The notes under the pieces were generated by a model that had not been told where the DNA came from, did no database searches, and was given only the letters and a program-made list of their open reading frames with translations. Positions 8,687 through 20,092 of a stretch of DNA of 27,500 bases are shown one piece after another; within the stretch, counting starts at the first letter, position 1; each line of letters starts with the position of its first letter. The position numbers and the translations under genes were made by a program. Source of the stretch: Pleurotus djamor (Eukaryota; Basidiomycota; Agaricomycetes; Agaricales; Pleurotaceae). Location: assembly GCA_029747585.1 (NCBI GenBank), contig JAPEVF010000613.1, positions 1 through 27,500 of the forward strand, written 5' to 3'.

Positions 8687-10956
8687 TCATTTGTCTTTCA
8701 TGCGCGAAGAATTTCCATTTGGTTGATAAAGGTATGGATGCTGCGACTGATGAGGCGGGGGAAGATGATGCGCACCAGGCGCTTTTTGTTCCCCAGGCCT
8801 CTGCGGTCGATAATAACTCATCCTCTGCTGTTCTATCCTCTGCTGCTCTTCCATAGTCGGACTGCTCGTCGAAATGAGCGGTGCGGAACTGGATGCAACA
8901 TGAGGCATGGGGTATGGCAAAGGGGCAGGCATGGAGTTCGGTGTCGTCGAAGCTCGTTGTGGTGGAAGTGGAGGGATGTGATGAGATGGTGTTGAAGAGG
9001 AATGCATTTTAGAGGGAATTTGCGGCTGTGGCGGTGGACGTGGGCGATTTTGGATTGCTGGGGATGCGGTTGGAGTTATTGTCGTGTGACTGGGTGCAGG
9101 GGACGCAGTCGACGGGAGATCTGGAATGATATTTGTACTGGCTGAACGAGGGGTAGGGGGCATGGAGGAGACATCCATGGCTTCAGTATCTCGGCGTCGC
9201 TTAACCCCCCGATTACTTTCTTTCAGCCCAAGCGCTTTAGCTTTTTGTTGAATTTGTGTCCTAACAATCAGAATTGAGTCAGTAAAGAGAACGCGATGGC
9301 AAGCAAACAACAAGGAACTAACAGGGATCGCCCGCCATTCATCTGCCGTGCAATGCCATCCCAATCAATACTACTCGCGCTGCTACTTCGACGACTGTCC
9401 TCAAAGAGCCTTCGCAATTTATCAACCTCATCGTCCGACCATTGCGACGAGGTAGATGTTGATGGTCCAGACATTGCTGAAGGTACCGAGGACGGCATAG
9501 TCGCCGTAGGCGTCGTAGCAGCCGGAGTGACCGAAGGCGTTACAGATTGGCTGACAGATGGTGCGTGTGACGGGGTGGGGGCCTGAAGAGCATGTTGTGG
9601 CTGCGGTTGGAGCGGTTGCAGTTGCGGTTGCGGCTGTGGTTGCATTGGAGGTTGTTGTTGACCTGGAGCGGACTGCGTACCAGGAGCTGGTGCGTAATAC
9701 GCCGTTCCAGGAGGATATGTTGGGTAGGAATAGAGGGTTGGATACTGCGCGCTATACACAGCGTACTGAGAGTGGGGATAAGCTCCCTGTGCACCAAGGG
9801 GAACAACGAATGATTGAGCATTGGTAACGACTGGCTGAGACGTAGAAGCTCCATTCGTTGACGTAGGGGGTCCAGTGGATATGGGGGGTATTGGTGGCGG
9901 AGGATTGTAGATAGTTGGAACTGGGGCGAGTTGGGGAGGCGTCGAGTTCCTGATCAGTCGCGAAGGATTGGCGAGCTATGAAAATGTCAGTGCCATTCAG
10001 GTTATCAGAGAAACAATACGATATACCAGAGTATCACAGATGCGCTTAGCGTCAGTGAGCATCACCAGTGGGTCCACCTTGTCGGTGGTGGACTGATAAC
10101 ACTGCGCGACCACGAGAGGTGGTGTTCCCCTCTAGGCAGATATGATATGTCAGATACGCAAAATGAAACAGCGTCCAAGGCCAGCGGCTCACCACAAGTT
10201 CTTCGGCTGCCCCGTAAAACTCCGCGCACAGATTCAACACGCGCCATTGGAATTCATAGTACTGCTGGTTCTGCGCATTTACTTCCGGGATTGCAGGTGG
10301 CGCTGACGTCGCCGATGGTGATTGTAAAGTCTGTGGTGGTTGTAGCGTTGTCGTTGCCGTTGGTTGTGGCGGCGCTTGAGGTTGAGGATGTGATACTGAT
10401 GCCGGTGCTGGTGCTGGTGCCGATACTGATGCTGGTGCTGATGATGTCGTAACGGGGGGTGGTGCGGCGGCTGGCAGCGTACTTGGACCCGAATTCGCCC
10501 CCGAATTTGGAGGCCTCGGTTTGCGATTTTTGGAGCCTTTCGGTCGACCAGGTCGCCGTTTTTCTGGCTCGTTTTGCGAGGGCTGCTGAGACGGTGATTG
10601 CGTTTGAGCGGCGCGTAATCTTTTTGGGACGTAATAAATGATCAGCGACTATTTCGCAAACAAGTCCTTTCAACACACCCTGGTGATACCTTGGGTTTCG
10701 GTGAGGATTGCGGCCCACGATCTCGGGAGTGATGAAGGGCGTCTTCTGCCATTGCAACGTCGTCGTCGTCTTCTTCCTCTTCCTCCTCTTCACGGGTCAC
10801 ATGTCCTCCAGGGTGAGACGTGGTGCCGGCGCCGCTTCTGTGATATCCTCCTCCCCCTCCGTGTGTTGTTGCATAAATTGGCTGCTGAGAAGAGCCTTGC
10901 TGGGGCTGGTGATACAATGCATGCGAAAGCGGCTGGTAATGTTGTGGGTTATCCAT
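8687..10956 (-). CDS. AT-hook and Myb/SANT-like nuclear protein
   Basis: Five exons are joined: 10679-10956, 10193-10619, 10027-10131, 9323-9975 and 8687-9260, giving 678 residues with all phases closing. In order: an N-terminal region with an EEEEEEEDDDD acid run (about residues 60-70); an AT-hook with flanking basics, KRRPGRPKGSKNRK (113-126), which binds the minor groove of AT-rich DNA; an Ala/Pro/Gln-rich linker; a conserved helical block from YYEFQWRVLNLCAEFYGAAE (about 213-232) through DAKRICDTLLANPSRLI; a Tyr/Pro/Gln-rich stretch; a Myb/SANT-like domain at about 448-500 (QWSDDEVDKLRRLF..DWDGIARQM..QIQQKAKALG) with the expected Trp spacing; and a basic GVKRRRDTE likely nuclear signal. 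The block order matches, from memory, an uncharacterised Agaricomycete family. A chromatin or transcription role is likely; a target is not visible. Start chosen as the first Met (10956) preceding MDNPQHYQPL. Confidence 0.82.
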
Positions 10957-11716
10957 CCCAACGACGGAGGCAGTAACTAGGAACAAGAGTAAGTACGAGA
11001 CATGGTCAGACAATGGACATTTATTTTAGCTTTTTGTGTGATTGAACTCACGGGCTGGGGGCTGGGCAAGCTAGCGTGAACCTAGAAAACATAACGAGAA
11101 AAAATAAGTTCCAGGAAGCAAATGCAGATATCATTGAGTTATGAACCTGAAAAGTCCGATAAAAGATATTTATTATTCAATGACCAAAACTGGGAGTGAG
11201 CGTCCATGACAAACCTTTGAAATAGGCAAACCCGTTACTGCGTCGAGTAAATTTGCCCGTCAATGAGCTCGGCAACGCCAAGCGTCGTGGTGGTTGATGA
11301 GAAAGAAGGAAAAAGGCCGTGCTCGCTGTCCACAACAGCGAGAACAATTCCAAGGCGTGGGAATGTTCGTCCATCAACACTGCCCTTTCATATTTATTTT
11401 CGTTCTCCGATGTCACACCTTTGTCACGCCCCTCCTCGAGCAAACCTTCAGTCTAATCGCGAGCCTGTCTGACTAGTTGTGGGCGGGCTGAAGCCCTTAC
11501 AAAGATACAGGCTAGTTCGTATGGATAAAATACAGATGGGCGGTAATTTAAATGCGAAATGTCGTGTAGTGTTAAATGTGAGAGTAGAAGAATGTCCATG
11601 ATGAACCAAGAGGGTATGAAGAGATGTATGTGGTGTGTAGTAGTGTAGCAACAGAAAGCCAACTCGAATATGTAATAGATAGCACAGCGAGGGGGAAACG
11701 TAAATCTCCAGGAGGC
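10957..11716. other. Intergenic region, promoter of the AT-hook/Myb gene and 3' end of SPT2
   Basis: No supported gene. CT-rich and AT-rich stretches fit a promoter and untranslated leader of the Myb gene. Frames here (for example 11177-11443 on the minus strand) show no domain or coding-like composition. Confidence 0.4.
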
Positions 11717-13191
11717 TCAGCGTCGCTTTTGAGCCTCTTTCATACGGCGACGACGTTCTTTCTCTTCTTGCTCCCTCTTCTCTTGTTGGAGAGCAAGTTC
11801 ATCTTCCTTCTTGGCAAGGCGAGTACTAAGGATGGAAACAGTGAGCCAACACGAGCAGTGAAAGGTAATGGCGAAGAGTGCTAACCTAAACTTCTCTTCT
11901 CGTTCCAAATCACCCGCGTCAGCTTCCATATCTTCGTCATCACTGAACACACTTTGTTCCACGTAGCTAGACCTAGATTTGCCGAATAACGCCCAAATTT
12001 CATCCCGGAAATTGGCCCCTCCGCCTCCAGGTGGCGTGGCACGCTTCTTGGGCGGAGGGGGAGACTCGGACATGCTGGGAGACCGAGGCCGTTTCTTGGC
12101 GGACGGAATTGGTCGTGTATTTGAGTTGCTACTGCTGGAGTGAGCGGATGACATAGATGATTTCGATATCTTGGGAATGGGCGCGGATAATTTCGACTTT
12201 GAAGGCATAGGTTTATCGATGCTAGATGACCGGGAAGTCGAGGCGATAGAACCAGACTGCAATTTCTGCGTAGGCTTGGGTACAGCAGAAGCTGAAGCCT
12301 TGAACGCAGGTGCAGGCTTCGGGACAGGGCTGTCTTCTACGGTGGCAATGTCAGCGGAAATCAATAATACGAAGACTGGCATATTGCATACGAAGAGAAG
12401 GAGTATTTGCCCCGGAACCTGGCGTCGACTTGGTGGCATCCTTCTTCTTGGAGGTACCAAACCAGTCGTTGAAACCTTTGGCATTGTCACCATCGAGGAC
12501 TTTGGACTCTTTGGCTTTAGCACGGTCCTGGATAATTTCATCGATGGTCCGGACGTCTCGTTTATTGACGTTGAGCTTGGTCAGGCCGTTGGGCAGCGAT
12601 GCAATTCGCTCTCGAACGGATCTGCCCGCTGCGTGCTCGTACCCGCTGGTCGGACTGGCTGTGGTGACATCCACTGCGCCTCCCGGAAGTCGTCTACCAG
12701 CCCGACTGTAACCAGCCCCATGAGTCGTGCGCTTGGGAGCCACGAACTGTCGCTTCATTTCAGCCTGCTGCNTTTCGCTGGCGCTTCTCTTCGCGAGTAA
12801 GCACCAAAGCAGCAGGTCCGTCGTCGTCGTCGAGTGGCATCCGAGCCCTGCGAACGTCATCCTTGGCGGAGGACGATGATGACGGCCATTTCGATGACTT
12901 CTTACCAAGAAGATGATTCCTCTGCTCCTCCTCTCGTCTTTGCCGTGCCAATTCTATTGCCTGCTTCTCTTGATCCTTCCTCTGCTGCCTTTCTCTTTCC
13001 CGTTTCTCTTCTTCAAAGTGCTGCTGCCTCAACTTCGCTTGCAATTCCCTCTCCTTCCTTTCCCTCTCCTGCTGCTGCTTCATCTTGATTTCCTCCTTGC
13101 GTTTGCGTTCTTCCAGCGCGGCCTGAACGGCGCTCTGCGACTCCTTCGTCTGGACCTCCGCCATACGCATCAACTCCGCAAATGGAGGCAT
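11717..13191 (-). CDS. SPT2: SPT2 chromatin protein (histone H3-H4 binding)
   Basis: Three exons, 12392-13191, 11886-12336 and 11717-11825, give 452 residues once the N at 12772 is treated as an extra character. With the N counted the frame breaks at REEKRQR; without it the frame runs on as KQQAEMKRQF and the donor phase at 12392 matches. The N-terminal 100 residues are a highly charged Lys/Arg/Glu/Gln coiled coil. The middle is Ser/Pro/Lys-rich with a probable nuclear signal AKKRPRSPSM. The C-terminus carries the SPT2 signature: FRDEIWALFGKSR, acidic SVFSDDEDMEAD, then LAKKEDELALQQEKREQEEK and a final basic MKEAQKRR. Spt2 proteins bind H3-H4 through this region and act in transcription elongation, chromatin reassembly and genome stability. 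The gene is tail-to-head with the Myb gene. The assignment rests on the C-terminal signature and architecture. Confidence 0.88.
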
Positions 13192-14075
13192 ATTGAATCA
13201 CTGTCCGAAACAAAGGATAATATGTGTGTGCCACTGCCTGAAAGCTGAGATGAGAAGAGATAGAGATTGCCAGCAATTTGGTAGAAAGAAAGGTATCCCA
13301 ATCTCAAAAACAGTACAGCACGATGTTTGCGCGTGTTTATGTCACAGCCCCTGGCAGCGGAATCAGATTCAGTCTACTTGCCCAATGGCGAAAATTGGCG
13401 AAAATGGCCGGGGGATTCGATGCTGTCTTATACTGTAATTGGTATCGAGGCCAACGTTGACACAGATATTCAAGATGAGTCAGCTCGTGAAACCTCTTGT
13501 CAAGGGGTTATGATGCCCTGAGACGAGATGCCAAGGTGGGTCCCAGCCGCGTCGTATCGGAAGAGTAAGACACACCCAGGACAACTTGGGATTTGATGTA
13601 GATAGTTGGTAACACGATGCGATAGTGGGAATCTAACCCAACAGTTCTCATTAATGACTCGAAGGAGGGCCTCAACATAGATCCGTACGCCTTGATTGAA
13701 GGTGAGCATCGGGGCGTCTCGCCGATGACTCGAAGGAGGTTCGATAAGATGTATACCACCTTTCGGTGTGAATCAAACAATTCGCTGATGTGGGACGTGG
13801 ATGTGCACAACAAGCGAAGAGGGTGGTGAAGCTGAAGGGTTGACGTTGAACGTTGAACGTTGAGTGGTCAGATACTACGGAAAGAAGGTGGACCTAGTGA
13901 GGAGCTTTCCTAAATAAACTCCTAATGAAATACAGGAGAGGAAAGAATAATTTTAGTCGTCGATGGCATCATCTATCGTAACGTGTATGTGGCGAATAAC
14001 GTAGCGAAGCATCGTAAGTACGCGCAAGAACTTCTATCTCCAATTAGATTCGTGCATTTTCTCCCCTTCTAGACC
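13192..14075. other. Intergenic region between the SPT2 start and the MFS stop
   Basis: No supported gene. It contains the SPT2 promoter, a small tandem of GTTGAAC words at 13840-13862, and two copies of a word around ATGACTCGAAGGAGG (near 13653 and 13724). A 101-codon minus-strand frame at 13508-13813 spans these repeats but shows no recognisable product. Confidence 0.4.
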
Positions 14076-15995
14076 CTATTCCTGTCGACGCCAAACCTGC
14101 TTGGGCAAAAGAGATCCAACGAATAATGCACAACAGATCAGAGCGCAGAGAGCAAAATAAACGAGCAACCCTCCGAGGTATTGCTTCTCGATAGAGAGCG
14201 AGAACAATGAAGCAGCAGACGCAGGTCCTGTTACGCGAGAGGTAAAAGATCATAAGGACGGCAACGACGGAGCGAACGAAGGTTGACCCACCGACAGCTC
14301 TCATGATACTGACAGTAGTCTGCGCGAAGCCATTAGTCGCTCCAAGCATTGATCGACGAGGGGGAGATGCCGATATATAAATGAACACAGCACCTGGCAA
14401 AGCGAGTATCAATGAATGTTACGACACGGAAAGTAAATGATAAATGAGATGGTGGACAACGTATCGATCGAGAATATCAACTCACCATATGACATGCTCA
14501 TGATTACGGTAAGAGTAGTTTGAATCGCGATCAAACCGTAGACCGCCCTGCTGACACCTTCCAATCTCGCAACGGCATTCATGACTGGGAAGGAGAGGAT
14601 CATGGGTATCGTAGCAATGACACCCATGAGGAAGAGCCTTTTCGATCCTAAACGGTCGTGTATCGTTGGGAAGAAAAATACTTGGACGATTCCATTGAGA
14701 ATGCCGAAGGAAGAAAGGATGTTTCCAATCGTAGAAGGCGGAAGACCCAGACCACCAAGTTCAATGGGAGTGGAGAAGAACAACGGCTGAATAGCGCGGA
14801 ACGTGATCTCAATGAGGGCGAGGAAAGCATAGTTGGCCGAAGCTATGATCACGGGCCAGGTTAATAGCGTTTTGAGAGAAGGAGATTTCTGGCGTTGTGA
14901 GTCCTCATCTGACTCCTCTGATGTGAGCTTCGATCGGCGGAATGGAACGAGGTGTGATAAGGGTTTGGGGGAGACGACTGTCTCCTTGAGGAAGAAGGAA
15001 GTCACGAACCAAGCAAGAACTGAAAACGTTGCTGGGATGGCACATGGAAGAAAATATGGGTGCCGCCTAAGGAATTGGGAGTCTCCGAAGGTTTCGGGGA
15101 AACGTTCCGCAGGATGATGCAGCGAACCTCCAATCATGGGGCCAAGAGCAGACCCAGTGGACCATGCTATGGGGAAATAGGCAAAAACCTATAGCTGGTT
15201 GAGTACAATGGTAGGGTGATTCAAGATAGCGGAGCGTACCAATGCAATATTTGTCGTGTCGGTCATTTCAACCATCATGCTAGAGAGTCGAGTAAGTCGA
15301 CGATCGCTCGCCTTTTGTACCAGAACACTGACCTCTTGATAACGCCGATGTTACCATCTAGGTTCTCAGTCAGACGTGAGGGTCCGTCAGAATATTCAAG
15401 AAAGGACGCACTCAAAGCACCGCAGAGACCACGACTAATACATTAAGAACTCAGTAAATTTGGCTTAGTGTGCTATGAAGGGGCGAAGCGCACCTTATAA
15501 GCAGACCGATGAATGTGCTGGATAAACCGAAGCAATACATGGAGAGGGAAAGTCCGAACAAGCCGAAGAGGATAACCGGTTTGCGTCCAATTCGATCGGA
15601 GAGACTACTCCAGTGAAGAACAGTCATCGCCTGAGTGACAGAGAATATCGAGTGCTAGGATAAGGGAGAACGGCTCGTCAATGAGCACACGAGTATATGT
15701 TAGAGATTATGACACGAACCATCATCCCGACATAGTATCCGACTTTTGCTTCATCTCCTCCAGTAATGCCAATCTCACGAATTAACTAGTAGAGAGGTCG
15801 CATCAGGAACCGACGAGGCACGCTGCAGACACTCACTTGTGGTGCAAAGGGCGAGATAACCTGCGAAGTGAGCGGTTCCGCAAGTTGAAGGAACAGAACG
15901 ATGGAAAATTGGGGCCAAGGGAAGGGAGACCGCTTTGTCTTGGTTGGCTCGGTCTGCAGCAGCGGGGACTCCTCATCGCACTGGTTTTGGGTCAT
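14076..15995 (-). CDS. Major facilitator superfamily transporter
   Basis: Nine exons are joined: 15837-15995, 15720-15785, 15494-15654, 15412-15434, 15333-15357, 15240-15279, 14486-15188, 14292-14393 and 14076-14227, giving 476 residues with every phase closing. Hydrophobic segments number about twelve with a long hydrophilic loop in the middle (about residues 235-275, SKLTSEESDEDSQRQKSP). The MFS motif after segment 2 is visible as WSSLSDRIGRKPVIL, and the second-half equivalent as HDRLGSKRLFL. RGLCGALNGNIGVIKS and GPMIGGSLHHPAERFPE are typical of a fungal drug:H+ antiporter-like group related to plant zinc-induced facilitators (ZIFL); the substrate cannot be told from sequence. The last intron (14228-14291) matters: reading through it gives an Arg/Cys-rich unrelated end, while splicing it gives a normal last membrane helix ending in LPKQVWRRQE. 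Two exons are only 23 and 25 bases. A TATA box lies 64 bases upstream. Confidence 0.88.
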
Positions 15996-16531
15996 GACGA
16001 TTCGTAAACAGATAAGTAGAAAAGAGAAAGCTTACTCGAAGTGATCCCCCCAGGTGGGTTTATAAGGACAAGAAATATCAAGCGGGTTTGCCGAGATGAA
16101 ATCAGAAATAAAATCCCCATGCCATAAAACGTCAGGATTGCCTCTAACAGCTCTTCCCAGACTGAGCAAGCTCCGCTAAGTGACTCGAAGAGGGGGCTAC
16201 ATTTGGAATCTTGGAAAGAGAAGCTGATGAAGCGAGTTGGACGGCCGGTCGCATACGGCCCAACCCCAGTTCTCGGACACTACTCGGAGTTTGAGCTTAT
16301 ATTACCCATGCTAAACTCATGGAATAGCACCAGTACCTGAATGAGATATCGAAGCAGGAAAGCTTTGGCTCGAAATGGAGTGCTGAGTTCTGGAAGTGGT
16401 CATCCGTCACGAAGTGAGAGCTTGTCTAAAAGTTTCGGAACAGACTTCCGATGCGCGGTGACCTTATAAAACTCGCACCCAAAAGTATAAAAATAAGTCA
16501 TTTCGTCATAAACACATCCGATATCTACAGG
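15996..16531. other. Intergenic region between the MFS start and the secreted-protein stop
   Basis: Contains the MFS promoter (TATA at 16059). Two plus-strand TATAAA-like words near 16465 and 16485 precede no plus-strand gene that I can support. Nothing else seen. Confidence 0.4.
16059..16064 (-). promoter_or_regulatory. TATA box of the MFS transporter gene
   Basis: TATAAA on the minus strand, 64 bases upstream of the ATG at 15995, in the context CCTTATAAACCC. Confidence 0.5.
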
Positions 16532-17709
16532 TTACGAGAAATACGCGTCCAATTCTGACGAGGGAACATGTCGTCGAAGGAACCTGGGCGGTATCCGCTT
16601 CCAATCGCTGGGTATTTGGATTTCACGTATTTGACTTTCGTCTCGTTGATTGGGTTGGCCCATGTGCTGAGGCTTCATTGGCATTCCGGGTTTAGAGGGA
16701 CCTTGGTGAGAGATGGGACCTGGTCGACCGTTCATTCCGGGTGGTCCTTGCTGACCATTGGGAGGTGGTGAGGGACCCTTGGGCTTCGTGTCGCAGTCAC
16801 CTGGGGCGTTCGAGTTGGTTAATCCAGAAGGTGGGGGTGGTGGAAGTGGTACACCATCTGGCGCGCCATCGGGACCGTCTGGCTGACTTCCAGGACCGTC
16901 AGGACTATTGTTACCGCCGTCACCTCCTGGTCCTGAACCGTTGCTGCCTTCTCCGTCTTCAGATCCTTCAGGGGGAGGAGGCAAGCCATTTGGTGGTGAT
17001 GGAGGCTTGTTGTCTGGACCAGGGGGTCCGTCTAGTGGCGAGGGAGTTGGTGAACCATCAGACGGAGGAGATAATCCAGGTGCGCAAGGACAGAAGCCTG
17101 GTGGAGGTTGAGATGGATTCTCTCCACCTAACGGAGGAGAATCTTGACCATCCCCTCCATCGTCGGGATTAGGACCAGGAGGCGGGGGGAGGGGGGAGTT
17201 GTTTCCATTCTGTGGGGGATTTGGACCACCTTTGTCCTTCGGCGGTCCGGGTGGCTTCCCTTTACCATCCCCACCAGGGTTACCGTTCCCACCAGAGGGA
17301 GGTGGAGGAGGCGGGGGAGTGCTTCCCATCCCTCGTCGACCGCGGCGACTAGGACCCCGAACCACCTTGCGGCGGTGAGGATGAGGGCTAGCCGGGGCAT
17401 GATCACGCGCGGTATTGGCCCTCCTCTCAAGGGCAGACTCGACCTGACGTCCGACAAGTTCCTTGGTGACTCTACGTTCAAGAGGCACGGCTCGATTGAT
17501 AGGAACATGGACGGGGGTTGAATGAACGTCCCGGTTCATGGCAACATGTTTGCTTTCATCGTGTCTCGCATACCTATCAATTCATCGCGATTAGTGCATG
17601 CATCAATGACTTAGAATTCATGAGCGACTCACCCTACAGGAGCAGCGAAGGCAGACGAGGCACTGAGGATGGCGACGAAAGCAACGAAAGAAGCAGATTT
17701 GAAGATCAT
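16532..17709 (-). CDS. Secreted Pro/Gly-rich low-complexity protein, paralogue 1
   Basis: Two exons, 17633-17709 (77 bases) and 16532-17573, give 372 residues. Exon 1 is a signal peptide, MIFKSASFVAFVAILSASSA followed by FAAPVG, with cleavage likely near the Ala-rich end. The mature part starts with basic pairs (LERR, ALERR, HRRK, RRGRRG) that suit Kex2-type processing, then about 230 residues of Pro, Gly, Asp, Asn and Ser with short PPPPPPP runs, one FCPCAPG segment, and a more ordinary C-terminus (PSDWKRIPPRFLRRHVPSS). No catalytic domain is visible. Exon 1 length, intron phase (2) and the promoter and leader sequence match the gene at 20509, so the two are tandem duplicates on either side of the RING gene. 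A cell-wall or extracellular-matrix role is a guess. The second exon alone would be read as an intracellular protein if the signal exon were missed. Confidence 0.75.
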
Positions 17710-17898
17710 TGTGATGGAGGCAACGAAAAACAACGAGATTCAGCGTGAAGTGAATGAACCAGCCGGGATTGTCGGAATTGTGAATGTGGTGAAGGGGAGG
17801 AAGCTTCAAACGTTCACTTGTGGAAAGGACGAGCTCTAAGGCAACCGGCGCCGAAGAGATGTGAGCACTGCTGAGGATTCCAGGTGGCATTGAGGAGG

Positions 17899-17906
17899 TT
17901 TATATA
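17899..17906 (-). promoter_or_regulatory. TATA box of secreted paralogue 1
   Basis: TATATAAA on the minus strand, about 190 bases upstream of the ATG at 17709. The stretch between it and the ATG shares long similarity with the promoter of the paralogue at 20509. Confidence 0.5.
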
Positions 17907-18613
17907 GGTTTCTGCGATTAGGTTCCCATTTCCGCATCGGTAGTGTTGGTAACCATATTTCCGCAGCCTGAGGATACTCCAACTCTCGTACGCGGACGAT
18001 GAAACACGAGTAGAATGAGACGCTGATTGTCGATGCAGTTACAAGGGGTCCTTGGCTTGCGTTGACCGAACAGAAGGCTATGGAATTCGTTGAATCATGT
18101 TTCATCCAGGTCCCAAGGCGTCCTGGTTTTTGCAAAGACATACATAGAGCCACAGCGCCGTTGGAGAACTCAAGTGGAACACCAAGCGAGCTCTGGCTAA
18201 GCAAAGTGATCCATTGAATATGACCCTAAAAGTAGCATAAGGTTAGGCATCCACATTTCTGAAAAGAGTGATTAAATCCCACTAAGTAGCTTCGTGGGGT
18301 GGTTGTGAGGGGTGCGTGAACCAAGCGGTGGCCGGGCGCTTCGGGAGTGTCACCCGAGAACAGGGGTGTTGTGTTCGCAAAACTTCGCATTCGGTTCCCG
18401 ACAGCATGCATTCACCCACTGAGTGTGCACTGTTCGTCAATACGGTTACATGCATACATGGCTTAAATCACCCAGTTTACGTCGATACGAAACGTCCGAA
18501 GAACCCAAAAATCGGCCACTTGCACACAGCAAGCCGAATCGACCCCTCTTTTGACTCCCCGGCCTCCCCGGGCGATCTACCTAAACTTCACATAACTTTC
18601 ATTGATCTTCTAT

Positions 18614-18628
18614 GTACTCTATAGGCCC
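18614..18628 (-). promoter_or_regulatory. Conserved 3'-flank element GGGCCTATAGAGTAC, copy C
   Basis: On the minus strand, 142 bases after the stop of the RING gene, identical over 15 bases to the element after the GATA gene at 5257. Confidence 0.5.
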
Positions 18629-18769
18629 TGGACGTGCTATGGCCTCTGCAAATCACTCTATACTCTACAAGTGGCCTGATATACATTCCGAATCGAAGGC
18701 GTCCTGAGGTGCGTTTGACCATGATTGGGGGGGTTGAACCGTCGTATTTCTCCTCATCGAGCAACACAC

Positions 18770-19376
18770 TCAAGGAGAGGGGGGCCAAACCCATTGCGAG
18801 CAGACTTGGGGTGCTACCTGGGCCATCCAGCCACTGAACCAGCCAGCCCACGAGAAACTTGGTACCCAATACCAGATATGGACAATCCATTGCATGAGGT
18901 ATGGTTCGTTAACGGGTTGGTTGGTGGGAGGCAGCTCGGCTATTGGTTGAGCGTTGTCATCTGATATGAATGAGAACGTAGGCGTGTTGCGAGTTTGCAT
19001 AGATGGTTGCATACCTTTGGGATCATTATTTGGGGGAGGATTATGGTTGAGGGTGTGTGCATTTGTAAAGGTTCCATCACCGTAGTTGTTATTCGATGTG
19101 TCACCTATGTTTCCATCCAGGCGGCGTGTGAGTGGAGAAAGTTATGACGACGAACTGGTGCAGCGGAGAGTCACCATACCGGAATTCACCTCTACACGAG
19201 AGGAATCATTATGCGAATTGACCATCTGCACGGTGTTGCCACAGTTTTCTTGGGCATTGATAATGATCGTGGTCTTTCGGCGGCGGAATTTGTTGGAAGT
19301 GTGTTTGGGTTTGGCTTCGTAAAAAGTGGACATTATTCCGCGATGCTTCAGGATGAGACCTCCGAGGAGTGCTCGC
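18770..19376 (-). repeat. Shared C-terminal module, copy C (attached to RING)
   Basis: Exons of 197, 90 and 191 bases with introns in phases 2, 1 and 1, matching copies A and B. Divergence is concentrated in the first 15 residues (GGLILKHRGIM against GARDLTLQGVT); the core after STFYE is almost unchanged. Confidence 0.8.
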
Positions 19377-20092
19377 CTAGTTCGAGTTATTATGGCGTGT
19401 CAATTTCATCAACCGCAGAACCATACAGGCGCGTAGGGCACACACCTGAGCGCGGGCTCGTATGGTTTCTGTGAGGGCTGGGCCTTTGGACGCTCTTCTT
19501 CACGGCTTTCTTCCTGTGTAGGTGCAGACCTGTCGATATCCAGTCGCTTCGCTAGGACGTCATCTTGTCCAGGTACGTTGAATATATGTCTGATGAATCT
19601 TAAACAAAGCTTCGCAATTCTTTCGTGGCCGTATAGTGGATCAATACTTTCCTCAGAGGAGTTTTTCGTTCCGTTGGAGAGGCATTGATATTGGTCTCTG
19701 GGTGGAAGTTCGACGTCGTCAAGGATTCCAGGCACAAGGCTCAGAGGGGGATGACTGGTGAAGGACTCCCTGCAGAATGGGCAGACCGGCTGATATTGTT
19801 TCCCAATAGCATTGCTAATAACCATCTGGCAGCATGGAATGCATAGTACATGCCCTAATCGTTTTTAGATTGTTGCCATCAGGATCAGACGGACGTCGCA
19901 AGAGAGGTCATACTTACCACATGGGAGAGGGCGAGGCGGACATTGTGCACTGTAGGGCTCGACGCACACCTCACAATGACGCGTACCAGAGCCGAGCAAT
20001 GACATTCTTGTAGGCTTAGAGCAGTCTGACTTCAGTTGCGGTTGGGAGAGACAGCACCGCCTTTGCGCGTCTATGTCGTGTGTTCCTCCCAT
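18770..20092 (-). CDS. RING-finger protein fused to the same novel C-terminal module
   Basis: Five exons are joined: 19918-20092, 19446-19854, 19180-19376, 19015-19104 and 18770-18960, giving 353 residues with all phases closing. The N-terminal C3HC4 RING is complete: C40-X2-C43-X14-C58-X-H60-X2-C63-X2-C66-X16-C83-X2-C86, with the typical LPCGHVLC and CPFCRESF. Such domains bind E2 enzymes, so a ubiquitin ligase role is likely from family knowledge. A charged linker follows (RSAPTQEESREEERPKAQ). From the phase-2 intron at 19377-19445 on, the protein is the module of the genes at 3260 and 6103: TFYEAKPKHTSNKFRRRKT, INAQENCGN, NSHNDSS, NNNYGDGTFTN, then the Trp-rich tail WSGWM-like region (FSGWMAQVAPQV) ending WVWPPSP. 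Unlike A and B it lacks the RALG..DVN linker exon. It is inverted relative to A and B, about 11 kb away, between the two secreted paralogues. The first Met at 20092 is used; Met30 is an alternative. Confidence 0.8.

Larger units (their letters stand above)
17710..18769. other. Intergenic region between secreted paralogue 1 and the RING gene
   Basis: Holds the promoter of paralogue 1 (to about 17910) and the 3' flank of the RING gene with the conserved element at 18614. In between (about 17920-18600) I see no gene; the longest frame, 17836-18204 on the minus strand, overlaps the promoter and has no recognisable features. Confidence 0.4.

Noticed and set aside
11177..11443. 88-codon minus-strand frame upstream of the Myb gene
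   Set aside because: No recognisable feature and overlaps the likely promoter and leader.
13508..13813. 101-codon minus-strand frame with two copies of an LLRVI motif
   Set aside because: The motif comes from a short DNA repeat; no fold or family recognised, so not called as a gene.
14044..14291. Arg/Cys-rich C-terminal extension of the MFS frame
   Set aside because: It is read-through of a GTGGGT..ACAG intron; splicing gives a normal last membrane helix.
17836..18204. 122-codon minus-strand frame upstream of secreted paralogue 1
   Set aside because: It overlaps the TATA box and leader that are shared with paralogue 2, so it is promoter sequence.
3260..20092. Idea that the three module genes are parts of a transposable element
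   Set aside because: No terminal inverted repeats, target duplications, transposase or reverse transcriptase were seen; introns are intact, so segmental duplication fits better.
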